From JAGWBF01 sp965116325 (GTDB lineage: Bacteria; Chloroflexota; Dehalococcoidia; Lucifugimonadales; JAGWBF01), in NCBI GenBank assembly GCA_965116325.1, contig OZ220675.1, forward strand, positions 930,001-994,000: DNA of 64,000 nt, given 5' to 3'. Position numbers and translations under genes: made by a program. Shown here piece after piece: positions 8,902-18,026 of this stretch. The notes beneath the pieces are model-generated. The model did no database searches, was not told the origin of the DNA, and saw only the letters and a list, made by a program, of their open reading frames with translations. Position 1 is the stretch's first letter, and each line of letters opens with the position of its first letter.

Positions 8902-9213
8902 CTAGTCGATGCCCAGAAGCTTGCGTCCGTCCTCGGTAATCAGGTCCGGCGACCAGGGTGGATCGAACACCATCTCCACTTCCACATCATCAACGCCATC
9001 CAGCTCGGACACCGCCCATTCAGCCTGCTGGGCAATGAAGGGGCCCATCCCGCATCCGGGAGCGGTGAGGGTCATCTGCACATACACATCACCCTCGGTT
9101 ACCTGCACATCGTACACGAGGCCCAGGTCCACAATGTTGACGGGGATCTCGGGATCATAGACCGTCTTAAGCACTTCCATTACATCAGTGGCAGCGACTG
9201 TCAACTCAGCCAT
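8902..9213 (-). CDS. MIP18/DUF59-family iron-sulfur assembly factor
   Basis: Small protein of about 103 residues resembling SufT, PaaD and the eukaryotic MIP18, which help insert Fe-S clusters into target proteins. The diagnostic DPEIPVNIVDLGLVY near the start and LTAPGCGMGP in the middle are present, including the conserved cysteine of the PGCG segment. A longer frame to 9267 exists, but GGGAGGT lies six bases before the second ATG of a tandem ATGATG (9216/9213), so 9213 is preferred. It is probably cotranscribed with the Mrp ATPase from the promoter at 9258-9286. Confidence 0.88.
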   Translation of the reverse strand: MAELTVAATDVMEVLKTVYDPEIPVNIVDLGLVYDVQVTEGDVYVQMTLTAPGCGMGPFIAQQAEWAVSELDGVDDVEVEMVFDPPWSPDLITEDGRKLLGID

Positions 9214-9257
9214 CATTACCTCCCAAGAACGGGTCCCTCGTTCGGGCCTTCTAGGGG

Positions 9258-9286
9258 ATTTTAGCAACTACAGGTATCCGGGTCAA
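9258..9286 (-). promoter_or_regulatory. Housekeeping-type promoter for the MIP18-Mrp operon
   Basis: On the minus strand, TTGACC (9286-9281) and TAAAAT (9263-9258) are separated by 17 bases. A start near 9251 leaves a leader of about 38 bases. Confidence 0.65.
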
Positions 9287-9382
9287 TGTAGAGGTCGCCC
9301 GCATCAGCCCACACAAGTACCCAACCAAGAAGCCACGGATGTACTCCTTCCACCTAAGTGTCGGATGCGCCTAGGGGGTTAC

Positions 9383-9412
9383 TTGACTTGGCCTTATAGC
9401 CTGGGATACCTT
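9383..9412 (+). promoter_or_regulatory. Promoter candidate for the small membrane protein
   Basis: TTGACT (9383-9388) and TACCTT (9407-9412) with an 18-base spacer. The -10 is weak. It lies 62 bases before the ATG at 9475. Confidence 0.4.
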
Positions 9413-9474
9413 CTTTTCGCCAGCGGCTCTCTATGCAAAAAACTCCTGGAAGGAGCCGCCCCAAGGGAGGACAC

Positions 9475-10032
9475 ATGGAAGGCGTGGCTTTCATCCTCAT
9501 CGGAATAGCCCTTTTCTCCCACTCTTGGTCCCTCCTCGGATTCTACGCCGACGCTCGCGCCCTGGGCATAACGATGGCCGGAGTCGCTACGGCGCTGGTG
9601 CTAACACTCTTTGTCTTCGAACCCCAGTTCCTCGGGAGCATCGGCGACAGCCAGTCCATGAGGGCAGCGGAGACCGACATTCTCCAGGTACTGATCATTT
9701 CGTGGGCCATATATGCCGCAATGGTGGGCGCCCAGAACCTGTGGGATATGGAAGAAAGACCCCTGGGCTTCTTCAGCATCCCTCTCACCGCCGTCAGCCT
9801 CGTGTCAATGGCCTTCTTCCTGTCCCTGTGGGTGGACAGCGGCGAGGATGTTGTCATGGCTCCGACCATGATAATCGCCGCAATGCTGTCGGTTATGGGA
9901 GCGCTGCTCTTCTTCAGCATGGCGTTGCCTTTCGCTCCGCTTAGGACAGTGTCCGGCTGGGCGCTATTGCTGCAGTCCCTGGTGGTTGCCGGCTTGGGCC
10001 TTGGTATGGCGGCCGGCGCTTTCACCCTCTAG
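9475..10032 (+). CDS. Polytopic membrane protein of unknown function
   Basis: A 185-residue, very hydrophobic protein with about six predicted membrane helices and short loops. I do not recognise the family. The size and helix pattern recall AmiS/UreI-type channels, but I see no diagnostic residue. The ATG at 9475 is chosen because GGGAGG precedes it by a few bases. An in-frame ATG at 9433 would add 14 hydrophilic residues without a ribosome-binding site. It sits alone between the divergent MIP18-Mrp operon and prkA. Confidence 0.6.
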   Translation: MEGVAFILIGIALFSHSWSLLGFYADARALGITMAGVATALVLTLFVFEPQFLGSIGDSQSMRAAETDILQVLIISWAIYAAMVGAQNLWDMEERPLGFFSIPLTAVSLVSMAFFLSLWVDSGEDVVMAPTMIIAAMLSVMGALLFFSMALPFAPLRTVSGWALLLQSLVVAGLGLGMAAGAFTL

Positions 10033-10113
10033 GCCCATGTTCAGGGGCGGCAGAAGCGCCTGTGGGAGCATATCTGCGCAACCGAGGCGAATAGCTATTC
10101 GGGAGAGCATCCT

Positions 10114-12099
10114 ATGACGACGCGGGAGCTACCAACACAAGAATTCCTTCAGCAGGCTGAGCAGGAAGCCGGCAGGTACGACTGGGAGGGTACCTTTGCC
10201 GACTACCTTGCCATGATCAGCGCGAACCCCGGCATGAACCGGCTCTCCCACAAGCTGGTGCACGACGCCATATTGTCCAAGGGTGTCGAGAGCGCCCCCG
10301 ATACCGGCAAACCAAACTACAAGTTGTTCGAAGACGAGGTTTTCGGACTAAACGACACCATCGAGAGCATAGTCGAGTACTTCGCCTCGTCGGCTCGAAG
10401 GCTGGAGGTACGCAAGAGAATCCTTCTGCTCCTCGGGCCGCCGGCAACGGGCAAGTCCACCATCGTGGGACTGATAAAGCGGGCTCTCGAAGGGTTTACC
10501 CGCACCAATGAAGGGGCGGCTTACTCCATAAAGAACTGCCCGATGCAGGAAGAGCCCCTCCACCTCCTTCCCCACAACATGCGGAGGCGCCTCTTCGATG
10601 ACTACGGCATCTATGTCGAGGGGGACCTGTGCCCCAGGTGCCGATATGCTCTTCGCACCAAGTACGGAGGCAAGATCTCCGACGTCCTCGTGAACAGGAC
10701 CACCTTCTCGGAGCAGGAAGCCATAGGCATCGGCTACTACGTCGCCACGTCAAATCCCACGGACGCTACCCTGCTTGTGGGCAGCGTGGATACCTCGAGG
10801 CTCGAGGGCGACAGGCTCTCGGTTGCAGGCAAGGCTTTCAGGTTGGACGGGGAGCTAAATGTTGCCAATCGCGGTCTCATGGAGTTCGTGGAGTTATTCA
10901 AGACGGACTCCCATCTGCTTACAACTCTCCTGGGGCTTGCCCAGGAACAGCTAATCAAGATGGACAGGTTCGGCAGCGTTTATGCCGACGAAGTCATTAT
11001 CGGCCACTCCAACGAAGGGGACTTCAAGACCTTTCTTACCGACCCCTCATCCGAGGCCCTCAGGGACCGGATTGTGCGAATCTACGTGCCCTACAACCTG
11101 AGGGTGAGCGATGAGCTGAGAATATACAACAAGCTACTGGAGAGTGGAGGCCTGGATAGCGCCCACCTGTCCCCCCTCACCCTCCCAGCGGTCAGTACCT
11201 TCGCCATCCTATCTCGCCTGGACCCGCCGGGGAAGACGGCGGTCACGGTGCTGGACAAGCTCCACGCCTACGACGGGATGGAGGTGGCCGGGTTCACCCA
11301 GGAGGAGGCAGCCGAGGAAAGGCGTCTCCATCCCGGTGAAGGGATGAAGGGCATCTCTCCCCGCGCTGTGATGAACCGCCTGAGCGCTAGAGCCGCCGCC
11401 CCGGACGTTGAATGCATGAGCCCGCTCAATGCCCTGGACAGCATCTGGCAGGGCCGCAACGAAAACGTGAGCCTGACCGAAGAGGAGTCAGAAAAGTACC
11501 TGGGGTTCGTTCAAGAGGCTATCTCGGACTACAACGAGCGTGCCATCAAGGACGTCCAAAAGGCCTTTGAAGAAGGATTCGAGCAGACCGCCGAATCTCT
11601 GATGGCCTCCTACCTGGCGGAGGTGGCGGCCTCGGTGACCGGTGCTTCACGCAGAAGCGCATCACGGGATGGGGAAAACAACATGAGAGCCATGGAAAGG
11701 CCCCTAGGCATCTCCGACCGAGCTAAGAACGCCTTTCGGACCGAAATCCACCAGTTCTTCGAAGACCTCAGGTCCCGTGGCACACCCTTCGACTATTCAA
11801 CCGAGCCTCGCCTCAGGGCCGCCGTCGAAAAGCGCCTGCTGCCCGAGCGCAAGGTCCTGAGAGCCCAGTTGGAGCAGGCCCGCTCTCCGGGGAGGCTCGC
11901 CGAGTGGCAGAGGAAGCGATCAGCGACCCGCAACCGCCTGATCAACACCTATGGCTACTGCCGTATATGTGCCGAGGATCTGGTGGAATACGTGATCTTT
12001 CTCCTCAGGGGAAACACGCCTTCGAGGGCCTCCAAGAACAGCATCGAATGGAGCTGGAAGCTGAACCCAGGGGTTAGGGAGCAGGCGCCGGGGTTATAA
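10114..12099 (+). CDS. prkA: PrkA-type serine protein kinase
   Basis: PrkA proteins join an AAA-type ATPase module to a C-terminal kinase-like domain and act in stress or starvation responses. In this 661-residue protein, Walker A is GPPATGKST (about residues 109-117), followed by CPMQEEPLHLLP and the zinc-type pair LCPRCRY typical of PrkA, then VIIGHSNEGDF and the C-terminal domain with GYCRICAEDL. Length matches the family (630-690). In proteobacteria and Bacillus it is usually followed by a YeaH/YhbH von Willebrand-type gene and SpoVR. Neither is next to it here, where uvrB is convergent. The call is from motifs; substrates cannot be inferred. Confidence 0.9.
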   Translation: MTTRELPTQEFLQQAEQEAGRYDWEGTFADYLAMISANPGMNRLSHKLVHDAILSKGVESAPDTGKPNYKLFEDEVFGLNDTIESIVEYFASSARRLEVRKRILLLLGPPATGKSTIVGLIKRALEGFTRTNEGAAYSIKNCPMQEEPLHLLPHNMRRRLFDDYGIYVEGDLCPRCRYALRTKYGGKISDVLVNRTTFSEQEAIGIGYYVATSNPTDATLLVGSVDTSRLEGDRLSVAGKAFRLDGELNVANRGLMEFVELFKTDSHLLTTLLGLAQEQLIKMDRFGSVYADEVIIGHSNEGDFKTFLTDPSSEALRDRIVRIYVPYNLRVSDELRIYNKLLESGGLDSAHLSPLTLPAVSTFAILSRLDPPGKTAVTVLDKLHAYDGMEVAGFTQEEAAEERRLHPGEGMKGISPRAVMNRLSARAAAPDVECMSPLNALDSIWQGRNENVSLTEEESEKYLGFVQEAISDYNERAIKDVQKAFEEGFEQTAESLMASYLAEVAASVTGASRRSASRDGENNMRAMERPLGISDRAKNAFRTEIHQFFEDLRSRGTPFDYSTEPRLRAAVEKRLLPERKVLRAQLEQARSPGRLAEWQRKRSATRNRLINTYGYCRICAEDLVEYVIFLLRGNTPSRASKNSIEWSWKLNPGVREQAPGL

Positions 12100-12115
12100 A
12101 TGCGACCGGCCTTCG

Positions 12116-14131
12116 TCAGGCTTCCTGCCAGGACGAGGGCACATGCTCCTTCTCGCCCAGGGCCAGGAGCCTTCTTAGCTCGTAGATCTCATCCCGAAGC
12201 ATGGCCGCCTTTTCGAACTCGAGGTTCTTGGCCGACGCCTTCATCTGTAGCTCCAGGTCCTTGGTTACCTTGAACATGTCGTCCCGTGACATCTCCTTGC
12301 GGACGGTCACGTAGGATGACCTAGACTCGGCCACGGCTCTTACCCGCTCAGTGATATCCTTGACCGCCTTGTGAATACCCTGGGGAACGATCCCGTGCTC
12401 TTCGTTGTAGGAGCCCTGGATTCCCCTCCGCCTGTAGGTCTCTCCGATAGCCCGCTCGATGGACTGGGTGCGGTTGTCGGCGTACATGATCACATGTCCC
12501 TCCGAGTGGCGGGCAGCCCTTCCGATCATCTGGATCAGGGATGAATCGGACCTCAAGTAGCCCTCCTTGTCGGCATCCAGGATGGCCACCAAGCTCACCT
12601 CGGGCAGGTCGAGGCCTTCCCTGAGCAGGTTGATCCCCACCACCACATCGTAAACACCCAGGCGCAGGTCCCGCAGGATCTCGCTGCGCTCCAAGGTGTT
12701 GATGTCCGAGTGGAGATAGTGGGTGCGCACCCCCATCTCCTGCAGGTAGTCCGCCAGCTCTTCGGCCATCCTCTTGGTCAGCGTGGTGACAAGGCACCGC
12801 TCACTCTTCTCCACCCGTTCCTTGATCTGCTGCATGAGGTCGTCGATCTGCCCCTTGGTCGGCTTGACTTCGATGGTCGGGTCCAGCAGGCCCGTCGGCC
12901 TGATCACCTGCTCCACAACCTCCTTGCTTACTTCCATCTCGTAAGGGCCGGGGGTGGCCGACACAAAGATCACCTGGTTCAGGTGGGACTCGAACTCCCG
13001 AAAGTTCAAGGGTCGGTTGTCCAAGGCCGATGGGAGCCTGAACCCGAAGTCTACAAGGGTCTGCTTGCGGGAGATGTCGCCGTTGTACATGCCCCGCACC
13101 TGGGGGATGGTCATGTGGGACTCATCGACGAACAGGAGCCAGTCTTCAGGGAAGTAGTCCAGCAGCGTCCAGGGCGCGCTCCCCGCCGCCCGGCGCGCCA
13201 GGTGGCGGGCGTAGTTCTCCACGCCGCTGCAGAAGCCCGTCTCCCGCAGCATCTCCAGGTCATAGTTGGTGCGCGACTCCAACCGGGCCGCCTCCAGAAC
13301 CTTTCCGCCGTCGCGCAGGAAAGATACACGCTCGTCCTTTTCCACCTGGATGTCCTCGATGGCCAGCTCCAGCTTCTCCTTGGGCGTGACGAAGTGGCGG
13401 GCGGGATAGATGTCCATCTCTTCCCGCTGGGCGAGAATCTCCCCGGTCAGAGGATCGATCTCGACGATGCGCTCTACCTCATCTCCCCAGAACTGGATGC
13501 GCAGGGCTGTCTCATCGTAGGCCGGGTGCACCTCCAGGGTGTCGCCGCGTACCCGGAAACGTCCCCGGGACAGGTCGGTGTCGTTGCGGGAGTACTGCAT
13601 ATCCACAAGCTGGCGCACCAGCCGGCTGCGGTTGCGGACCTCACCGACCTTCACCTGAGCGACAAAGCTGTAGTAGTCAACGGGATCCCCCAGACCATAG
13701 ATGCAGGAAACGGAGGCGACGATCAGCACATCCCGCCGGGTGAGCAGGGAACGGGTAGCTGCCAGGCGCAGCTTGTCGATCTCCTCGTTGATGTCCGCAT
13801 CCTTCTCTATGTACGTGTCTGTCTGGGGCACATAGGCCTCGGGCTGGTAGTAGTCGTAGTATGAGACGAAGTACTCCACGGCGTTGTGGGGGAAGAACTC
13901 CCGGAACTCGGTGGCCAGCTGGGCGGCCAGGGTCTTGTTGTGGGCGATGACCAGGGAAGGCCTCTGGACCGACTGGATGATGTTGGCCATGGTGAAGGTC
14001 TTGCCGCTTCCGGTAACCCCCATGAGGGTCTGGTAGCGGTCTCCCCGATCGACCCCAAAGGCCAGCTTTTCCACGGCCGCCGGCTGGTCCCCCGTGGGAT
14101 GGAAGTCCGACACTATCTCGAATTCAGGCAT
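12116..14131 (-). CDS. uvrB: UvrABC excinuclease subunit B
   Basis: Damage-verifying helicase-like subunit of nucleotide excision repair. The 671-residue product has Walker A GVTGSGKT (about 38-45), the DNA-clamping beta-hairpin YFVSYYDYYQPEAY, helicase motifs (DESH, QMIGRAARH) and the C-terminal UVR motif FEKAAMLRDEIYELRRL that contacts UvrC. Length is normal. It lies 38 bases downstream of ruvA on the same strand and may extend the yebC-ruvC-ruvA transcript, making a DNA-repair run. Confidence 0.97.
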   Translation of the reverse strand: MPEFEIVSDFHPTGDQPAAVEKLAFGVDRGDRYQTLMGVTGSGKTFTMANIIQSVQRPSLVIAHNKTLAAQLATEFREFFPHNAVEYFVSYYDYYQPEAYVPQTDTYIEKDADINEEIDKLRLAATRSLLTRRDVLIVASVSCIYGLGDPVDYYSFVAQVKVGEVRNRSRLVRQLVDMQYSRNDTDLSRGRFRVRGDTLEVHPAYDETALRIQFWGDEVERIVEIDPLTGEILAQREEMDIYPARHFVTPKEKLELAIEDIQVEKDERVSFLRDGGKVLEAARLESRTNYDLEMLRETGFCSGVENYARHLARRAAGSAPWTLLDYFPEDWLLFVDESHMTIPQVRGMYNGDISRKQTLVDFGFRLPSALDNRPLNFREFESHLNQVIFVSATPGPYEMEVSKEVVEQVIRPTGLLDPTIEVKPTKGQIDDLMQQIKERVEKSERCLVTTLTKRMAEELADYLQEMGVRTHYLHSDINTLERSEILRDLRLGVYDVVVGINLLREGLDLPEVSLVAILDADKEGYLRSDSSLIQMIGRAARHSEGHVIMYADNRTQSIERAIGETYRRRGIQGSYNEEHGIVPQGIHKAVKDITERVRAVAESRSSYVTVRKEMSRDDMFKVTKDLELQMKASAKNLEFEKAAMLRDEIYELRRLLALGEKEHVPSSWQEA

Positions 14132-14169
14132 GGTCTTGCTCTGTGTGCACTAGTACTTCCCCAACTTCG

Positions 14170-14754
14170 CTAACCGCTCCCGATCTGCAGTAGGGCGAGG
14201 CGTATGCGGTCTTCCAGGGTCCCCCCCTCTTCCCTGCCCATGGTAGACACAACTTTCCTTGCTTCGTTGGCTGAGTAGCCAAGGGCTGTGAGGGCCGCCA
14301 CCACTTCGCTGTCCCGGTCGGGAACGCCTTCCACCTCTCCTTCCATCACCTGGGCTACCTTGCCCTTGAGCTCCAGGACGATGCGGCCGGCCGTTCGGGC
14401 GCCCACACCCGACACACCCGACAACAATCCCACATTCTCCGCGGCTATGGCCGACACCAGGGAGCGGGGGCCTAGGTCGGACAGGATGGCCAGGGCGATA
14501 CGCGGGCCGATCCCGGAGACGCTGTTCAGCAGGTTGAAAAGCTGGAGGGAGTCGGCGGTAGCGAAGCCGTAGATGTCGGCCTTGTCATCGCGGATTTGCA
14601 GCTGGGTATGAAGGTACACCTCATCGCCCAGGTCCCCCAAGTTTTCTCCCAACGATGCGGGCACCTGCACCTGGAAACTGACGGCGCCCCCTACCTGTAC
14701 CTGCACCCAGTCCTGACCCTTGGCTTCCAGGATGCCTTTGATTCCAGCGATCAA
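14170..14754 (-). CDS. ruvA: Holliday junction branch migration protein RuvA
   Basis: RuvA tetramers bind four-way junctions and load RuvB. The product has the N-terminal OB domain, helix-hairpin-helix segments (LLNSVSGIGPRIALAIL, LSGVSGVGARTAGRIVLEL) and the C-terminal RuvB-binding three-helix domain. An in-frame TTG at 14760 overlaps the Shine-Dalgarno sequence AGGAGG. The next TTG at 14754 gives the canonical beginning MIAGIKG at correct spacing, so I use it (194 residues). Confidence 0.95.
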   Translation of the reverse strand: MIAGIKGILEAKGQDWVQVQVGGAVSFQVQVPASLGENLGDLGDEVYLHTQLQIRDDKADIYGFATADSLQLFNLLNSVSGIGPRIALAILSDLGPRSLVSAIAAENVGLLSGVSGVGARTAGRIVLELKGKVAQVMEGEVEGVPDRDSEVVAALTALGYSANEARKVVSTMGREEGGTLEDRIRLALLQIGSG

Positions 14755-14816
14755 GCTCAACCTCCTGTCAGCGGACCTATCGATACGAAACTGGTGGACC
14801 AGGGTCTGAGGGTGCG

Positions 14817-15329
14817 CTAGGGCTTGATTTCCCTACTAGCCAGGTCTGCGACATCTTTTTGCCTCACGTGGCACAGGGCAATGGCAAGGGCGTCGGACGC
14901 GTCCGAAGGTTCGGGCAGTGTGTCCAGCCTCAGGATGAGCTTCACCATCTCCTGGATCTGTCCCTTGCTGGCGGCCCCGTAATCGGCCACCGATCGCTTC
15001 ACCTGGGCCGGTGTGTATCGGAACAGGGGGATGGAGTGACCGGCAGCGGCGATGAACGCCGTCGCTTGGGCTTGCCCAACGGCCAGGGCAGGACCCACGT
15101 ACCGGGCTTCATTCTTGCCAACGAAGGGTTCCTCCACCGACATTGCATCGGGATTCCATATGCTGATCATGTTGAGGAGATGGGAGTACATCTGGAACAG
15201 GCGGGCTTCCAGGGGCAGGGACCGGGACAAGCTGACCACACCCCAATCTATCGCCGAAACCTCACCCTGGTCGTCAATAAGGCCGTAGCCCATGCGGATT
15301 GTGCCCGGATCGATTCCGAGGATGCGCAA
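14817..15329 (-). CDS. ruvC: Crossover junction endodeoxyribonuclease RuvC
   Basis: Dimeric nuclease that resolves Holliday junctions. The 170-residue product shows all four acidic residues of the RNase H-like site: D in GIDPGT near the start, E in SVEEPF, and the C-terminal pair in SDASDALAIA. The start is TTG, three bases after the yebC stop, so translation is probably coupled. Confidence 0.96.
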   Translation of the reverse strand: MRILGIDPGTIRMGYGLIDDQGEVSAIDWGVVSLSRSLPLEARLFQMYSHLLNMISIWNPDAMSVEEPFVGKNEARYVGPALAVGQAQATAFIAAAGHSIPLFRYTPAQVKRSVADYGAASKGQIQEMVKLILRLDTLPEPSDASDALAIALCHVRQKDVADLASREIKP

Positions 15330-15332
15330 CGT

Positions 15333-16094
15333 TTACCCCTCGTTCTGGTACTTTTCCAGCACTTCGTCGGGGAAGTTGGCGTTGCTGTAGACCTTCTGCA
15401 CATCCAGAAGGTCTTCCAGGTTGTCCAGGAGCCGGAGGGTCTGCTCCGCCTCCTTGGCGCTCAGGTCTACGGTGTTCTTGGGCTTCATGGAAATCTCGAC
15501 CGAATCGGTGGCTATCTCCTGGGACTCCAGGGACTTGCGCACCGACTCCAGGTTTTCGGGCTGGGTGTATATCTCAACGTACCCGCCCTCGACTACGACA
15601 TCCTCCGCTTCGGCTTCTATGGCTGCCATGGCGATCTCTTCGGCCATAGCCTCTTCTACATTAAGGCAGATGATGCCCTTGGACTCGAAGTTCCAGCCCA
15701 CACAGCCCGTCTCCCCCAGGCTTCCACCGGACTTGGCGAAAGTAGCCCGTACTTCGGAAGCTGTGCGGTTGCGGTTGGAAGTCAGGGCCTCAAGGATGAT
15801 GGCGATGCCTCCGGGGCCATACCCTTCGTATAGGGCGCTCTGGAGGTCGTCTGCCGCGTCGCCCCCGCCGGCAGCCCTGCTGATGGCCCTCTCGATGGTG
15901 TCCATGGGCATGTTGCTGCCCTTGGCCTTATCTACAGCAAGGCGCAGCCTGTAGTTCATGTCCGGGTCTCCGCCGCCGCCCTGCCTGACAGCGATGGAGA
16001 TATCACGCGTCAGCTTGGTGAACAGCTGGCCCCGCTTGGCATCGTTGGCGCCCTTCGCCCGCTTGATGGTGGACCATTTAGAGTGACCAGACAA
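15333..16094 (-). CDS. yebC: YebC/PmpR-family regulator
   Basis: YebC proteins were annotated as DNA-binding regulators, and more recent work links the family to ribosome stalling relief. The 253-residue product begins with the invariant MSGHSKWSTIKRAK and has the GYGPGGIAI stretch typical of the family. It starts with TTG preceded by an AGGAGG-like site. It heads the yebC-ruvC-ruvA run, a widely conserved order, and is divergent from ruvB. Confidence 0.95.
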   Translation of the reverse strand: MSGHSKWSTIKRAKGANDAKRGQLFTKLTRDISIAVRQGGGGDPDMNYRLRLAVDKAKGSNMPMDTIERAISRAAGGGDAADDLQSALYEGYGPGGIAIILEALTSNRNRTASEVRATFAKSGGSLGETGCVGWNFESKGIICLNVEEAMAEEIAMAAIEAEAEDVVVEGGYVEIYTQPENLESVRKSLESQEIATDSVEISMKPKNTVDLSAKEAEQTLRLLDNLEDLLDVQKVYSNANFPDEVLEKYQNEG

Positions 16095-16207
16095 GCCCTT
16101 CGCCTCCTTCTCCTCTCCAAGGGTAACTGCCAGAGGAAGCTTTGTAGCTAGATTCTATCACACACCCGCGGAGGCTCGGAACGTAGCTTATGGGAGACGC
16201 TTTCAGC

Positions 16208-16237
16208 TTGACTCCCCTTCCGCCTTGCTCCTAGAAT
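16208..16237 (+). promoter_or_regulatory. Promoter of ruvB
   Basis: TTGACT (16208-16213) and TAGAAT (16232-16237), spacer 18. The expected start near 16244 leaves a leader of about 20 bases. A weaker divergent TAGAAT for yebC lies on the minus strand at 16157-16152. Confidence 0.6.
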
Positions 16238-16264
16238 GAGGCCACTCCGGGACCGCAGGATAGA

Positions 16265-17293
16265 ATGACCGACCGACTTGTCTCAGGTACCTCCACCGAC
16301 ACCGATGAACCTATCGATTCGTCTTTAAGACCCCGGCGCTTGGTCGACTTCGTAGGCCAAGCAAAGGTCAAGGAAAACCTGAGCATAGCTATCCAGGCTG
16401 CCAAGATGCGGGGCGAACCCCTGGACCATGTCGTCATCTACGGCCCCCCCGGCCTGGGTAAGACCACCCTCGCCCACATTATCGCCCAGGAGATGGAAGT
16501 CAGCATCAAGGTGACCTCCGGGCCCGCCATCGAACGGGCCGGTGAGATGGCGGCCATCCTCACCAGCATCGCCGAGGGGGATGTGCTCTTCATCGACGAG
16601 GTGCACCGCCTGAGCCGGCCTGTGGAAGAGGTGCTGTACCCTGCCATGGAGGACTACTTCCTGTCCTGGGTGGTCGGCAAGGGACTGGGGGCGCGGAACA
16701 TCAACTTGCGGGTGAACCCATTCACCCTCATTGGCGCAACAACGAGATACGCCATGGTCAGCCCTCCCCTGAGGGACCGCTTCGGTTCGGTATTCCGCAT
16801 GGACTACTACGATTCCCAGGAGATGGGGCAGATACTTGAGCGCTCATCCCGCATCCTGGATATCAACATCGAAGAGGGCGGCGTGGACAGCATCGCCACC
16901 CGGTCCAGGGGAACCCCCAGGGTGGCCAACCGCCTCCTCAAGAGGATCAGGGACTATGCGCAGGTTAAGGGCGATGGTAGAATTACCGGGCAAGCCGCCC
17001 ATGAAGCGCTGGAGAAGCTGGAGGTCGATGCTCTGGGTCTGGACGAGATCGACCACCGCCTGCTTGACAGCATCATCAGCAAGTTCTCAGGCGGTCCTGT
17101 GGGACTGGACACCCTGGCAGCATCCATTGGGGAAGATGCTGACACCATAATGGACATCTACGAGCCCTACCTTCTACAGTTGGGGTTCCTGGACAGGACA
17201 CCCCGGGGAAGGCTGGCAACCCACTTGGCATACAACCACCTGGGGAAGGAGCTTCCCAGCAAGACCAACAACCCCCAGGGCCATCTGTTCTAG
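16265..17293 (+). CDS. ruvB: Holliday junction branch migration helicase RuvB
   Basis: AAA+ motor that drives branch migration with RuvA. The 342-residue protein has SLRPRRLVDFVGQ at the N-terminus, Walker A GPPGLGKTT, Walker B LFIDEVHR, the arginine-finger region GATTRYAMVSPPLRDRFG and the C-terminal winged helix (YLLQLGFLDRTPRGR). Here ruvB is transcribed away from yebC-ruvC-ruvA, from its own promoter. Confidence 0.97.
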   Translation: MTDRLVSGTSTDTDEPIDSSLRPRRLVDFVGQAKVKENLSIAIQAAKMRGEPLDHVVIYGPPGLGKTTLAHIIAQEMEVSIKVTSGPAIERAGEMAAILTSIAEGDVLFIDEVHRLSRPVEEVLYPAMEDYFLSWVVGKGLGARNINLRVNPFTLIGATTRYAMVSPPLRDRFGSVFRMDYYDSQEMGQILERSSRILDINIEEGGVDSIATRSRGTPRVANRLLKRIRDYAQVKGDGRITGQAAHEALEKLEVDALGLDEIDHRLLDSIISKFSGGPVGLDTLAASIGEDADTIMDIYEPYLLQLGFLDRTPRGRLATHLAYNHLGKELPSKTNNPQGHLF

Positions 17294-17324
17294 CAAACTC
17301 CATTAACGCAAAGGAGCCGAAGGG

Positions 17325-17978
17325 ATGATATACGAGTTCAGAGACTACGAAGCTATGCCCGGAAAGCTGGGAGCAGTGAACCAGAGGTTCGCCGACCATA
17401 CCCTGGGTTTCTTCCAACAGCACGGCATAGGAGTCCTGGGTTTCTGGAATCTTGAGGCCGGGATGGGCAGCCACCTCATCTACATCACGGTGTACGAGAG
17501 CATGGCGGACCGGGAGAAGAAGTGGTCCGAGTTCCAGGCCAACCCCGACTGGGCAAAGGTCAGACGGGAGTCCGAGACCGGAGGCCCCCTGGTCAACCAG
17601 ATAAACAACACCATCATGCGCCCTACGGCCTACTCTCCCGAGCCGAAGGTGCGCTCCAACGTCCAGGAGCTGCGCATCTACGATGCCAACCCGGGCAAGC
17701 TGCCGGCGCTGAACGAGCGGTTCGCCAACCACACCGTCGACCTGTTCAGGAAGCACGGCCTGGAGAGCGTGGGCTACTGGACCGACGATGTGGGGACCAA
17801 CAACCGGCTGATCTACATGTTGGACTACCCCAGCCTGGGCGACAGGGAAAAGAACTTCGCCGCCTTCGGAGCGGACCCTGAGTGGCAGAAGGTGCGGGCA
17901 GAGTCTGAGGCCAACGGGCCCATCGTGAGAAACGTCACGGCAAAGCTGATGCGCCTGACCCCTTACTCGCCCAGATAA
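17325..17978 (+). CDS. NIPSNAP-family protein with two tandem domains
   Basis: Two NIPSNAP-type ferredoxin-like alpha/beta domains of about 105 residues are repeated in one 217-residue chain: compare MIYEFRDYEAMPGKLGAVNQRF with LRIYDANPGKLPALNERF, and MADREKKWSEFQANPDW with LGDREKNFAAFGADPEW. The biochemical role of bacterial NIPSNAP proteins is not established; many accompany hydrolase and CoA-metabolism genes. The gene lies 31 bases after ruvB with an AAAGGAG-like site and about 50 bases before cofG, and may be read through into the F420 genes. Confidence 0.85.
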   Translation: MIYEFRDYEAMPGKLGAVNQRFADHTLGFFQQHGIGVLGFWNLEAGMGSHLIYITVYESMADREKKWSEFQANPDWAKVRRESETGGPLVNQINNTIMRPTAYSPEPKVRSNVQELRIYDANPGKLPALNERFANHTVDLFRKHGLESVGYWTDDVGTNNRLIYMLDYPSLGDREKNFAAFGADPEWQKVRAESEANGPIVRNVTAKLMRLTPYSPR

Positions 17979-18026
17979 GCTTCAGGCAACCCGTTCTTCA
18001 TGTACCTTCATGCTAGGGAAGGTGGT

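Noticed and set aside
12710..13864. Plus-strand open frame of 384 codons inside uvrB
   Set aside because: UvrB is unambiguous on the minus strand; the frame is its shadow.
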